DNA of 34,018 bases from Clostridia bacterium (GCA_017408045.1 JAFQVL010000018.1:1-34018), one strand, 5' to 3'. Counted from the first letter of the stretch, positions 15,711-24,720 are shown. The notes: a model not told the origin generated them from the sequence alone. Program-made: numbers and translations.

Positions 15711-16535
15711 ATGAAATACACGGCACAGACGATAAAATATAATATAAAAAACCTGTTATACATATTTCCTTTGGCGATTTTACCTGCTTTTTTCCTCTCG
15801 CTCACGCTTGCAAGGGCGGACGTTATTTCGGTGGCGGAAAAGATACGGGTGGGGAGTTTTTCGAATATCACCTTTTGGGAACTGTTTCAAGCCTTGACCC
15901 TCTTCAACTTCTCCTCTTGGGAAACGGTGGTGGCAGGGGTGCTTGGCGTGGCGGCGCTAGTCGTATGCGGATCCCTTTTGATGGCGTTTACAGACAAGCA
16001 TATGCGCTTTGGGAAGCGCACCTTTAACGGCTTGTTCGCTAAACTCAACGACAACCTGTTATCGACCTTTGGATTTACCCTGTTGCTGCTTGTTTTGTAC
16101 GAAGTTTGGACGTTGCTGTTGACGGTGGTTTTGCAACTGTGTTTCCTGCTTCCGCAGACGGCGGTGTACGTGGTTGCGACCGTGGTGGTCGTGGTGATGC
16201 ACGTTGCGCTGACCTATGCGATATCGCTCATCTATCTATGGTTGCCGTGTATGCAAATTACCGGCTTTCATACCTTTGAGGCATTGCGCTACGGGTTCTT
16301 GCTGTGCGAGCCGATACAGGGGCAGTTGATTTGGGTACAAACTCTTTCTATGATAGTGGCAGAGGGCGCAATCGTTGCGGCGACCCTGCTGTTGCCTTCC
16401 GTTTGGGTGGCTTCGATGGTGGTGGCAACGCTGCTCTATGCCTTCTTGATTTTGCAATTTTGCGTGCGTATGCAAATCGTCTATTTCGACAGAGAACAAA
16501 TCGAGCGGGCAGACCTTAAAAAATATTACGAGTAA
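15711..16535 (+). CDS. Polytopic membrane protein, function unknown
   Basis: A 274-residue hydrophobic protein with about six membrane segments (for example around residues 14-35, 78-98, 115-145, 150-185, 212-255) and a charged C-terminus (REQIERADLKKYYE). It begins 10 bases after the preceding lipoprotein gene with a modest ribosome binding site (AGGAACG) and ends 15 bases before the next ORF, whose N-terminal half is also a membrane protein. The two may form a membrane complex. I do not recognise the family and see no transporter or enzyme motif. Confidence 0.75.
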   Translation: MKYTAQTIKYNIKNLLYIFPLAILPAFFLSLTLARADVISVAEKIRVGSFSNITFWELFQALTLFNFSSWETVVAGVLGVAALVVCGSLLMAFTDKHMRFGKRTFNGLFAKLNDNLLSTFGFTLLLLVLYEVWTLLLTVVLQLCFLLPQTAVYVVATVVVVVMHVALTYAISLIYLWLPCMQITGFHTFEALRYGFLLCEPIQGQLIWVQTLSMIVAEGAIVAATLLLPSVWVASMVVATLLYAFLILQFCVRMQIVYFDREQIERADLKKYYE

Positions 16536-16550
16536 AACAGGTGGTAAAAT

Positions 16551-19277
16551 ATGCGATTTCGTAACATTTTTACTCTATTGACGGAAAATTTTAAAAACAT
16601 CTCTCGCGTGCTATTGTATAAAATCGTCGTAGGCGTTCTTTGTACGGCGTTATACGCGTTGCTCATATTGCCGCAGTTGGAACAGATTTTTACTAGCGTG
16701 GAATGGAGCGCGTTGCTTAGCGATCTGCGTACGTTGCTTGCCGAGTTTATGCCCGGGCACGCCTCAGGGCAAACCTTTGAGGGCTTGCGCAACCAGATTG
16801 TCAACGGTTCTTTGCCTGCCTTTTTGAATATGGTATGGGCAATGATCGGTTCGATCATCGGCAGAGCGCTGGGCTGTGTGGCAATTTATTTGGTGCAGAG
16901 GTTTTTGGATACCCTCTGCTACTTCACGGTAGGCAGCATCACCAACGATAGAATGACCGCTTATGCGGAAACGCCCTTCTGGCAAGCGTATATTGCCAAC
17001 CTTGGCAAGGGCAGTAAATATGCGTTAGTATACGTACCTATTGCTTTTTTAATCGACGTTGCTATCGTTGCGGTCGTAGGGGCAATTTTCGTGTTTGTCG
17101 ACGTGTTGCCTGCATGCTTTTTGGCGGTCACGGCGCTTGTACTTGGGCAGGCGTTTAAGCTTACGTCGACGTCGGCGTGGATGCCGGCAATCACTTCCGA
17201 CGGTATGACCTTAGGGCAGGCGATGCGCTCGGTACGCAAAGAAGAGAAAAAGCATCACTTTAAGTCTTTTAACATCTATCTCGTGCTCGTGTATATGATT
17301 ATCATCGTCAACGTGATGGCGGTGGTGTTCACAATGGCGAGCGCGTTAATCATCACCGTTCCTGCCTCGTACGTGTTGCTTATCTGCGCACAGTACGTCA
17401 ATTACTTCACAATCAAGGGTAAAAAATACTTCCTCACTTATGAGGACATTGCCACCAACGATTGCAAAGGGGATACCGAGCATTTCTTCGCCTATGTGGC
17501 GGAAAGCGCGGAAACAGAAAATAGCGAAAATCAAACTGAAAAAGGAGCAGACAATATGGACTATCAAAGCAACTATTTGAACTGGGTACAGGACGAACGC
17601 CTTTGCGCGGAAGGCAAAGCAGAACTGCTTGCTATTGCCGAGGACGAGAAGGAAAAGGAATACCGCTTTGCAGCCGAGCCTGAATTTGGTACGGCAGGTA
17701 TGCGCGGCATCATCGGCTACGGTATGAATATGATGAACGTCTACACCGTCATGCGCGCTACGCAAGGCTTGGCAGAATTCATCAAGACGTTGGGCAAAGA
17801 GGCAATGGAACGCGGCGTCGTCATTTCCTTCGATACCCGTAGAAAGTCCGAGGAGTTCGCCCGCGCGACGGCAGAGGTACTGGCAAAGAACGGTATCAAA
17901 GCGTACCTTTTTGACGACGTACATCCCGTGCCGATGCTCTCTTACGCGGTGCGCTACTTAAAGACGGTGGCAGGCGTTATGATCACGGCAAGCCACAACC
18001 CCAAGGAATACAACGGCTACAAGGTATACGGCGAGGACGGCGCGCAGATGTCCCCCGAAGATACGGCAAAGGTAGTGGAATACATCGCAAAAATCACCGA
18101 TTTCCTTTCCGTCAGCGGTGAAAAGGATAGTCCGTTGATCGTGCCCGTACCTGCTAAGTTGGACGAAGACTATATCGAGGAGTTGGCAAAACTCACCCTC
18201 TCTAAGGAAGCGGTGGAAAAATGCGGCGCAAACTTGAAACTTGTATACACCCCCGTTCACGGCAGCGGTTATAAGCCTGTGATGGCAATCTTACAAAAAA
18301 TCGGCATCAATGCGACCATCGTAGAGGCGCAGGCGCAAAAGGATACCGAATTTTCCACGGTAAAAGTCCCCAACCCCGAATACAAGGAAACCCTTTCCAT
18401 GGGTATTGAGCTTGCAGACAAAATTGCGGCAGACGTCGTATTTGGTACAGACCCCGACGCAGACAGGCTCGGCGTAGTTATTCGCGACGACAAGGGGGAA
18501 TTTGTGGCGCTCTCTGGCAACCAAGTGGGCGTACTCTTACTCGACTATATCCTGCAGCGTTTATCCGAGGACGGCGTAATGCCCGAAAATGCGGCGGTGG
18601 TAAAATCGTTCGTTTCGACGGGTATGGCAAAACTCCTTTGCGACGATTACGGCGTTGCGCTGTATGAAACGCCCGTAGGCTTTAAATTCATCGGCGAAAA
18701 GATAAAACAATGGGAGCAGGACAACAAGCATACCTACGTATTCGGCTTTGAGGAAAGCTGCGGCTATCTTCGCGGCACGCACGCAAGAGATAAGGACGCG
18801 GTGGTCGCATCCATGCTCTGCGCGGAAATGGTGTGCTACTATGCGTATATCGGCAAGACGGTGTATGGGCGCTTGCAGGAAATCTACGCGAAATACGGCT
18901 ACGTGCTCGATAAAAACGTATCCATTCAGTATTCGGGCTTGAATGCGATGAAGGAAATGAACGGCGTAGTAGATGCGCTCAAAACCATGGAAGTCAAATC
19001 GCTGGGCGCATGGCAGGTAGAGGCATTCCGCGATTACAGCGCAGACGTCAGAAAGGACTATAAAACGGGCAAGGTGCAGCCGCTGAATATCCCCAAATGC
19101 AACTGCGTATACTACGAGCTGCCGGGCGGTTCGTTCGTCTGCGTTCGTCCTTCGGGCACAGAGCCGAAACTCAAGATTTACTACTCTATCAAGGCAGAAA
19201 GCGAGCAGAAAGCGAACGAGGATTTTGCATCCTTGCAAGCAGCTGTCAACGAAGTTTTAGAACAAGCGAAGAAATAA
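16551..19277 (+). CDS. In-frame joined ORF: membrane domain plus phosphoglucomutase
   Basis: One uninterrupted 908-codon frame. Residues 1-335 are a membrane domain with about six hydrophobic segments (roughly 20-43, 88-113, 158-200, 241-288) ending in a charged, Glu-rich tail (SAETENSENQTEKG). Residues 336-908 are a complete phosphohexomutase. The ORF start has AGGTGG eight bases upstream. A strong internal ribosome binding site precedes Met336, so at least part of the enzyme is probably made as a separate soluble protein. Either this is a real membrane-anchored enzyme with dual initiation, or a single-base change removed the stop of a separate membrane gene: a TGA lies in another frame at 17537-17539, directly before the internal ribosome binding site, where such a stop would be expected. 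Confidence 0.6.
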   Translation: MRFRNIFTLLTENFKNISRVLLYKIVVGVLCTALYALLILPQLEQIFTSVEWSALLSDLRTLLAEFMPGHASGQTFEGLRNQIVNGSLPAFLNMVWAMIGSIIGRALGCVAIYLVQRFLDTLCYFTVGSITNDRMTAYAETPFWQAYIANLGKGSKYALVYVPIAFLIDVAIVAVVGAIFVFVDVLPACFLAVTALVLGQAFKLTSTSAWMPAITSDGMTLGQAMRSVRKEEKKHHFKSFNIYLVLVYMIIIVNVMAVVFTMASALIITVPASYVLLICAQYVNYFTIKGKKYFLTYEDIATNDCKGDTEHFFAYVAESAETENSENQTEKGADNMDYQSNYLNWVQDERLCAEGKAELLAIAEDEKEKEYRFAAEPEFGTAGMRGIIGYGMNMMNVYTVMRATQGLAEFIKTLGKEAMERGVVISFDTRRKSEEFARATAEVLAKNGIKAYLFDDVHPVPMLSYAVRYLKTVAGVMITASHNPKEYNGYKVYGEDGAQMSPEDTAKVVEYIAKITDFLSVSGEKDSPLIVPVPAKLDEDYIEELAKLTLSKEAVEKCGANLKLVYTPVHGSGYKPVMAILQKIGINATIVEAQAQKDTEFSTVKVPNPEYKETLSMGIELADKIAADVVFGTDPDADRLGVVIRDDKGEFVALSGNQVGVLLLDYILQRLSEDGVMPENAAVVKSFVSTGMAKLLCDDYGVALYETPVGFKFIGEKIKQWEQDNKHTYVFGFEESCGYLRGTHARDKDAVVASMLCAEMVCYYAYIGKTVYGRLQEIYAKYGYVLDKNVSIQYSGLNAMKEMNGVVDALKTMEVKSLGAWQVEAFRDYSADVRKDYKTGKVQPLNIPKCNCVYYELPGGSFVCVRPSGTEPKLKIYYSIKAESEQKANEDFASLQAAVNEVLEQAKK
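17542..17558 (+). promoter_or_regulatory. Internal ribosome binding site and start codon for the phosphoglucomutase part
   Basis: AAGGAG (17542-17547), an 8-base spacer, then ATG (17556). This is as good as any ribosome binding site in the window, and Met336 is exactly where stand-alone homologues begin. Confidence 0.75.
17556..19277 (+). CDS. Phosphoglucomutase/phosphomannomutase (internal start form)
   Basis: Interconverts glucose-1-phosphate and glucose-6-phosphate (or the mannose forms), supplying sugar-1-phosphates for envelope polymers; in this gene run it could also act on ribose or deoxyribose phosphates. From the internal ATG the protein is 573 residues, close to PgcA-type enzymes. 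The phosphoserine loop is TASHNP with Ser146; the metal-binding loop is DPDADR (Asp299, 301, 303); the sugar-binding loop is GFEESCGY; the phosphate-binding loop is RPSGTEPK near the C-terminus. All four active-site loops are intact. The same frame is open far upstream (see the joined ORF). It is followed after 25 bases by the 5'-nucleotidase gene. Confidence 0.93.
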   Translation: MDYQSNYLNWVQDERLCAEGKAELLAIAEDEKEKEYRFAAEPEFGTAGMRGIIGYGMNMMNVYTVMRATQGLAEFIKTLGKEAMERGVVISFDTRRKSEEFARATAEVLAKNGIKAYLFDDVHPVPMLSYAVRYLKTVAGVMITASHNPKEYNGYKVYGEDGAQMSPEDTAKVVEYIAKITDFLSVSGEKDSPLIVPVPAKLDEDYIEELAKLTLSKEAVEKCGANLKLVYTPVHGSGYKPVMAILQKIGINATIVEAQAQKDTEFSTVKVPNPEYKETLSMGIELADKIAADVVFGTDPDADRLGVVIRDDKGEFVALSGNQVGVLLLDYILQRLSEDGVMPENAAVVKSFVSTGMAKLLCDDYGVALYETPVGFKFIGEKIKQWEQDNKHTYVFGFEESCGYLRGTHARDKDAVVASMLCAEMVCYYAYIGKTVYGRLQEIYAKYGYVLDKNVSIQYSGLNAMKEMNGVVDALKTMEVKSLGAWQVEAFRDYSADVRKDYKTGKVQPLNIPKCNCVYYELPGGSFVCVRPSGTEPKLKIYYSIKAESEQKANEDFASLQAAVNEVLEQAKK

Positions 19278-19302
19278 TATCTACGAAAGACAAAAGAGGA
19301 TT

Positions 19303-20799
19303 ATGAAGAAGAAAGGGATTGCGTTAGTCAATATATTGCTCTGCTTAGGGCTGTTGGCAGGGTGTCAGATTCTCCCCGGCGGTTCGACGGGGGGATCTAC
19401 TCCTGTATTGCCGCCCGAAGAGCATACGGACGCGGACGATAACGGTATCTGCGACGATTGCGGCACGGACGTTGTGGTCGAGGTGGATTTTTATGCCGTA
19501 AACGACTTGCACGGCAAATTTTTATCCAGCGATTCGCAGCCGGGTGTTGGCGGCTTGACTACCTACCTCAAAGAGGCGCAGGCGGCAAACCCGAATACCA
19601 TTCTTTTATCCTCTGGGGATATGTGGCAGGGCAGCTCGGAATCCAACTTGACGAGAGGGAAAATCATCAACGACTGGATGAGCGAAATGGACTTCGTATC
19701 CATGACCTTGGGCAACCACGAGTTCGACTGGGGTACGAGTTATATCGCGCAAAATGCGGCGGCTTGCGAAGTTCCTTTCCTAGCGATTAACGTATACGAG
19801 TATGCGACCAACGCGCGCGCTGCGTATTGCCAACCGTCCGTAATGGTGGAAAGAGGGGGCGCAAAAATCGGCATTATCGGCGCGGTAGGGGATTGTTATT
19901 CGTCCATTTCCGCGGACAAGGTGGAGGACGTCTATTTTAAGACGGGCAGCAGCCTTACCTCGCTGGTGAAAGCGGAGGCAAACCGTTTAAGAGAGGCAGG
20001 CGCAGACTGTATCGTCTATTCCCTGCACGACGGCACGGCTGGCTACGACGTCAGTTTATCGGACGGCTACGTCGATCTCGTTTTCGAGGGGCATACCCAC
20101 AGCCGCTACGTAAACAAAGACAGCGAGGGGGTCTACCACCTGCAAGGCGGCGGCGAAAACAAGAATATTTCGCGCGCGACGTTGTCTGTCAATATTGCAA
20201 CGAACTCCGTGAAAACGGACAAGGCGGAAACGATCGCAAGCAGCGTCTACGGTCAAAGGGCGGACGACCCGATTATGCAGACCTTAAAGACAAAGTATGC
20301 GGCGGAAATTGCCAAAGGCTACGAGGTGTTGGGCTACAACAATCGCTATCGCGATGACAGCGAATTAGAGGCGTTGGTGGCGCAGCTTTACTTAGAGATA
20401 GGGCTGGAACGCTGGGGTAAGCAATACGACATCGTTTTGGGCGGTGGCTTTTTGAGAACGCGCAGCCCGTACAACCTCTATGCAGGGGAAGTGTATTACA
20501 GCGATGTGCAAACTATCTTCCCCTTTGATAATCAGATTGTGCTTTGCTCGGTTTCGGGGTACAAACTGAAGAACGCGTTTATTGAAACGGACAACACCGA
20601 TTATTATTGCGCGTACAGCACGTACGGCAATTCGGTCAAGAGCAGTATCAATACCAGCTCTACTTATTACGTGGTGGTGGACACCTACACTTTGCAATAT
20701 GCCTATAACGGCTTGACAGAAATTGCTCGCTACGACGAAACGACCTTTGCGCGCGACCTGCTTGCCGAGTATATTCAAGCGGGCGGTTTTGCAAAATAA
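19303..20799 (+). CDS. Secreted 5'-nucleotidase/UshA-family lipoprotein
   Basis: Surface enzyme expected to remove phosphate from nucleotides outside the cell. Lipoprotein signal peptide with lipobox LAGC (Cys21). A short acidic segment (DADDNGICDDCG, near 43-54) looks like a metal-binding spacer. The metallophosphatase domain has the dimetal motifs NDLHG (Asp68, His70), SSGDMW, GNHEFD and EGHTHSR. The C-terminal half matches the 5'-nucleotidase substrate domain (VLGGGFLRTRSPY, IFPFDNQIVLC). 498 residues, typical for the family without a long surface anchor. The ribosome binding site is AGAGGA. First of five genes for nucleotide breakdown. Substrate (nucleotide versus other phosphoester) is not certain. 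Confidence 0.88.
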   Translation: MKKKGIALVNILLCLGLLAGCQILPGGSTGGSTPVLPPEEHTDADDNGICDDCGTDVVVEVDFYAVNDLHGKFLSSDSQPGVGGLTTYLKEAQAANPNTILLSSGDMWQGSSESNLTRGKIINDWMSEMDFVSMTLGNHEFDWGTSYIAQNAAACEVPFLAINVYEYATNARAAYCQPSVMVERGGAKIGIIGAVGDCYSSISADKVEDVYFKTGSSLTSLVKAEANRLREAGADCIVYSLHDGTAGYDVSLSDGYVDLVFEGHTHSRYVNKDSEGVYHLQGGGENKNISRATLSVNIATNSVKTDKAETIASSVYGQRADDPIMQTLKTKYAAEIAKGYEVLGYNNRYRDDSELEALVAQLYLEIGLERWGKQYDIVLGGGFLRTRSPYNLYAGEVYYSDVQTIFPFDNQIVLCSVSGYKLKNAFIETDNTDYYCAYSTYGNSVKSSINTSSTYYVVVDTYTLQYAYNGLTEIARYDETTFARDLLAEYIQAGGFAK

Positions 20800-20823
20800 T
20801 CAAGCAAAAAAACGGAGAAAACT

Positions 20824-22014
20824 ATGCCTAAGTACGAGGCTCTGTCGAAGGAGTTAATCGAAAAAATCGAATACGAAAGGGCAACGGGTAGCGGACAAAG
20901 TTTTGCCTTTGACGAAGGCGGTTTGCAACGCCGCACGGCGGAAAAAGTGGGTGGCTTTTGGGCAACCCCCTTCGTTCGGGACATTGACAAGATTATGCAC
21001 AGCCCCTATTTCAGCCGCTATGCAGACAAAACGCAGGTATACTCGCTGTTCAAAAACGACGATATGACGAGGCGTAGCCTGCACGTGCAGCTCGTATCGC
21101 GGATAGCGCGCAGTATCGGCAAAGCCCTGCGGCTCAACCTGGACCTCATCGAAGCGATTGCTTTGGGGCACGACGTAGGACACCCTGCATTCGCGCACAC
21201 GGGCGAACACCTTTTGGACGAGCTGTACCGCAAGAACACGGGCAGACGTTTTTTGCACAATATCCAATCGGTACGCGTACTGGATAAAATCCACCCGTAC
21301 AACCTTAGTTTGCAGGTACTAAACGGCATCGCGGCGCACAACGGTGAGCTGGAATTAGAGGAATACCGTCCCGTTCCCGTCAAGGACTTTGCGGAATTTG
21401 ACGAGATGATGGAAAAGTGCTGTCAAGACAAAGGGTACGCCGACAAGATTATGCCCTGCACGTTGGAGGGCGCGGTGGTACGCATTTCAGACATCATCGC
21501 ATACCTTGGCAAGGACCGTCAGGACGCCATTTTGGCAAAGGCGATACGACAGAGCGATTTCACCGAAAATTCTATCGGTACAGTCAATGCGGAGATTGTC
21601 AACAACTTGATTGTCAACGTCATCGAAAACAGTTATGGCAAGCCGTATATCAAGCTCGACAAGGCGCATTTTGACGCCTTAAAACGTGCAAAAGCGGAAA
21701 ACTACGAAAAAATCTACAACCGAGCAGGCGCAATCACAGGCACGGAGGGGATCATCAAGCCGATGATGCAGAACGTCTACGGTCAACTTTTGGAGGACGT
21801 AAAGGCAGGCAAGCTTTCTTCCCCCATCTTCCGTCATCATATTCTGCCCTTGTCTGCGGCATCAAAAGGCTACGAAAAAACGGAGGCAAACCAACTGGTG
21901 GTGGATTATATCGCCAGCATGACGGACGATTATTTCATCGAATTGCACGGGTTGCTGTTCCCGTCGTCGCCGCTGAAACTGCAATACCACGGATATTTTG
22001 AGGACATACAATGA
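20824..22014 (+). CDS. dgt: Deoxyguanosinetriphosphate triphosphohydrolase-like HD enzyme
   Basis: Family members hydrolyse dGTP (or other dNTPs) to the nucleoside and triphosphate in the cytoplasm. The HD-domain metal ligands are visible in RRSLHVQLVSR (His), LGHDVGHPAFAHTGE (His-Asp and following His residues) and a later Asp in VVRISDIIAYLGKD. The N-terminal FVRDIDKIMHSPYFSRYADKTQV part is typical of dGTPases (R-D-RI-hS--FRRL-KTQV pattern). 396 residues. GGAG lies before the ATG. Its TGA overlaps the next start by four bases. Could prefer another dNTP. Confidence 0.9.
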   Translation: MPKYEALSKELIEKIEYERATGSGQSFAFDEGGLQRRTAEKVGGFWATPFVRDIDKIMHSPYFSRYADKTQVYSLFKNDDMTRRSLHVQLVSRIARSIGKALRLNLDLIEAIALGHDVGHPAFAHTGEHLLDELYRKNTGRRFLHNIQSVRVLDKIHPYNLSLQVLNGIAAHNGELELEEYRPVPVKDFAEFDEMMEKCCQDKGYADKIMPCTLEGAVVRISDIIAYLGKDRQDAILAKAIRQSDFTENSIGTVNAEIVNNLIVNVIENSYGKPYIKLDKAHFDALKRAKAENYEKIYNRAGAITGTEGIIKPMMQNVYGQLLEDVKAGKLSSPIFRHHILPLSAASKGYEKTEANQLVVDYIASMTDDYFIELHGLLFPSSPLKLQYHGYFEDIQ

Positions 22015-22958
22015 TATTTGACGAAATTTTGAAGACAATACAAGCCCATGACACCATTATCTTGCATAGACATGCAAGCCCCGACGGGGACGCGATGGGC
22101 AGCCAAATCGGCTTGAAAGCTATCCTGCAGGAGAACTTTCCCGAAAAGAAAGTGTACGCCGTGGGCGACCCTGCCAAACGCTATGCGTTTATGGACGGCT
22201 CTACGATGGACGAGGTGGCAGACGAAACCTACGAGGGCGCTTTGGCAATCGTGTTGGACTGCGGCGCGAGCGCGCTCGTCAGCGACAAACGGTACAAAAC
22301 GGCGGAAAAAACGGTGCGCTTCGACCACCATATCTTTGCGGAAAACTTCTGCGATTTAGAGGCGGTGGACACCTCGTACGAGAGCTGCTGTGGGCTGATT
22401 ACGGAGTTTGCGCTGCATTGTGGACTGGCGCTTTCCCCCGTTTCGGCAAAGGCTCTGTATACGGGTATGATTACCGATTCGGGCAGATTTCGCTTTGATT
22501 CGACCACTTCGCAGACCTTCCGTTTGGCATCCGAGCTGTTAAAACAGCCCTTTTCGATTACGGAAATCTATTCGCAACTGTACGCGGACGATTTCGAGCA
22601 GGTACGCCTGCGCGCGCAGTTTATCTTGAAGATACAGTTCACGCCGCAGAACGTGGCGTATATCTACACGACGAAGGAAGAACTTGCCGCTTGCGGCGCG
22701 GACACCTTCACCGTTTCACGCGGTATGGTCAGCACAATGGCGGACCTTCGCGGCGTGGATATTTGGGTGAACTTTACGGAAACGGAAGAAAAAGTGTTGG
22801 TGGAAATTCGCTCCAGCAAGTACACGGTACAGCCGGTAGCGGTCAAATACGGCGGCGGTGGACACGCGAAAGCGTGCGGCTGCTCGGTCAAAGACCGCGC
22901 AGAGGCAATGGCGCTTTTAGAGGATTTAAACGACTTTATACGAGGTGAAAGCAAGTGA
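22011..22958 (+). CDS. DHH/DHHA1 phosphoesterase, NrnA-like (first copy)
   Basis: NrnA-type enzymes degrade 2-5 nt RNA fragments and may dephosphorylate pAp. The DHH domain shows HRHASPDGDAMGS (metal ligands), VLDCG and FDHHIF; the DHHA1 domain ends with the substrate-binding GGGGHAKACG. 315 residues, the usual length. It starts in a four-base ATGA overlap with dgt and its own stop overlaps the second DHH gene, so the genes are translationally coupled. Confidence 0.92.
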   Translation: MIFDEILKTIQAHDTIILHRHASPDGDAMGSQIGLKAILQENFPEKKVYAVGDPAKRYAFMDGSTMDEVADETYEGALAIVLDCGASALVSDKRYKTAEKTVRFDHHIFAENFCDLEAVDTSYESCCGLITEFALHCGLALSPVSAKALYTGMITDSGRFRFDSTTSQTFRLASELLKQPFSITEIYSQLYADDFEQVRLRAQFILKIQFTPQNVAYIYTTKEELAACGADTFTVSRGMVSTMADLRGVDIWVNFTETEEKVLVEIRSSKYTVQPVAVKYGGGGHAKACGCSVKDRAEAMALLEDLNDFIRGESK

Positions 22959-23932
22959 ACGAGAATATGCAAAAAATCCTTGATAAAATCAAGGAATACG
23001 ATAAAATCTTGATTTTTAGACACTTCCGTCCAGACGGAGATGCGGTAGGCTCTACCCGTGGCTTGCAGGCGATTTTGCGGCTCACCTATCCCGAAAAGAA
23101 AATCTATCTGCAAAACGCAGACTTTTCCGAATACCTTTCCTTTTACGGCGATGAGGACGAGTTGTTGCCTGACGAGGAGTACGCGGACGCGCTGGGTATC
23201 TGTATGGACACGGCGACGGGGAAACGGCTTTCCAACCAAAAATATAGTCTGTGTAAGGAGCTTATAAAATTCGACCACCACATTCCCGTAGAGGATTACG
23301 GGGATATTCAATGGGTAGAAGAGCACCGTTCTTCCTGCTGCGAGATGGTGGCGGCGTTCTATGCGGCGTTCCAAGACGAACTAAAAATCGACAAGCAAGC
23401 GGCAACCTATATCTACACGGGTATGGTAACCGACTCTGGCAGATTCCGTTTCCGCGAGGTATCGGGGGAAACAATGCGTTTGGCAGGACTGATGCTGGAC
23501 CAAGGGGTGGATACCGATACGTTGTATGCGCACTTGTATATGCGTGAATTCGAATCGTTCAAGTTCGAGGCGTTCGTACACGAGCATATGCGTATCACGC
23601 CCGCAGGGGTTGCGACGGTGTATATTTCGCAGGAAACGCAGGCAGCCTTCGGGCTGTCGGGAGAAGAGGCAAGCAGTTGTGTTTCCTATATGGATTCTAT
23701 CAAAGGCTCGCTGATATGGCTGGCATTCATCGAAAACGCAGACGGCAGTATTCGTGTTCGACTTCGTTCCCGCTTCATCACGGTGTCGGAGTTGGCGGAA
23801 AGATACAGCGGCGGCGGCCACGCGTGCGCAGCAGGTGCAACCGTGTACTCGGAAGAGGAAATGGAACGGCTGATTGCCGAGGCAGATACGCTACTCAAAA
23901 ACTATAAGGAAAACAACGACGGATGGCTTTAA
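22955..23932 (+). CDS. DHH/DHHA1 phosphoesterase, NrnA-like (second copy)
   Basis: A paralogue of the gene before it: FRHFRPDGDAVGS, MDTATG in place of the usual DCG, FDHHIP, and the DHHA1 loop SGGGHACAAG. 325 residues from a GTG at 22955 (overlapping the previous TGA by four bases, with AGGTGA upstream); ATG at 22967 is an alternative. The VLDCG-to-MDTAT change retains the Asp that binds metal. The two copies may divide substrates (nanoRNA, pAp, cyclic-dinucleotide products) or form a heteromer. SurE starts 10 bases before its stop. Confidence 0.9.
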   Translation: MNENMQKILDKIKEYDKILIFRHFRPDGDAVGSTRGLQAILRLTYPEKKIYLQNADFSEYLSFYGDEDELLPDEEYADALGICMDTATGKRLSNQKYSLCKELIKFDHHIPVEDYGDIQWVEEHRSSCCEMVAAFYAAFQDELKIDKQAATYIYTGMVTDSGRFRFREVSGETMRLAGLMLDQGVDTDTLYAHLYMREFESFKFEAFVHEHMRITPAGVATVYISQETQAAFGLSGEEASSCVSYMDSIKGSLIWLAFIENADGSIRVRLRSRFITVSELAERYSGGGHACAAGATVYSEEEMERLIAEADTLLKNYKENNDGWL

Positions 23933-24660
23933 AGATATTGATTACGAACGACGACGGCGTTGACGCCGTTGGGATAAAAATGTTAGCAAAATGGGCAAAG
24001 CAATACGGCGAAATTACCGTGATTGCCCCCAAGAGAGAACAGAGCGCAAAGAGCCACGCCATCGACATACGCGGTGCGTTTGAAATCAAGCGTGTACCGT
24101 TCGAGGACGGTATCGAGGCGTATTCGGTGGACTCTACGCCCGCCGATTGCGTGCGCTACGGGGTGATCGGCTTAAAACGCAAGTTTGACTTAGTGTTTTC
24201 GGGCATGAACAAGGGCGTAAACGTAGGCGACGACATCGTGTATTCGGGCACGTGCGCGGCAATCTTCGAGGCAGCAAGGTTGGGGATCAAGGGGATTGCC
24301 TTTTCGGCGTTCTTTGACGGTCAAGAGGCGGCAAGCAAGCACTTTGACAAGGCGTACCGCTATATCATGGACAACGACCTGCTTTCTGAAAACCTCATCT
24401 ACAACGTGAACATTCCGTACACGCCGATAGGCATAAGAATGACCTACCAAGGCTCGGTGTATTATTCGGACGAGTTCGTTTTGGACGAAACGGCAGGCGA
24501 GAATATGTACCGCCAAGTGGGCGAACAGGTATTCGATGCCGAGCCGAACGATATAAACCGCGATACGGTGGCAATCCATGCAGGGTATATTTCGATTACG
24601 CCGCTAATGGCGAGCCGCACGAATATGGAAGTGTACGAAAAATACGCAGAAAAAGCATAA
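23923..24660 (+). CDS. surE: 5'/3'-nucleotidase SurE
   Basis: Cytoplasmic survival-protein family phosphatase that dephosphorylates nucleoside monophosphates (and sometimes short oligonucleotides). The metal site NDDG at residues 9-12, SAKSHAID near 43-50, and SGMNKGVNVGDDIVYSGT near 89-106 are all intact. 245 residues, normal length. AAGGA nine bases before ATG 23923. It overlaps the second DHH gene by 10 bases and closes the gene run with a strong terminator. Confidence 0.95.
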   Translation: MALKILITNDDGVDAVGIKMLAKWAKQYGEITVIAPKREQSAKSHAIDIRGAFEIKRVPFEDGIEAYSVDSTPADCVRYGVIGLKRKFDLVFSGMNKGVNVGDDIVYSGTCAAIFEAARLGIKGIAFSAFFDGQEAASKHFDKAYRYIMDNDLLSENLIYNVNIPYTPIGIRMTYQGSVYYSDEFVLDETAGENMYRQVGEQVFDAEPNDINRDTVAIHAGYISITPLMASRTNMEVYEKYAEKA

Positions 24661-24664
24661 TGAC

Positions 24665-24690
24665 AAAAGACAGCTCTTTGGCTGTCTTTT
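24665..24690 (+). terminator. Intrinsic terminator after surE
   Basis: AAAAGACAGC (24665-24674), loop TCTTTG, GCTGTCTTTT (24681-24690), then CTTTT. Confidence 0.88.
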
Positions 24691-24720
24691 CTTTTACATA
24701 AAACGCTAAAATCGCCCCAA

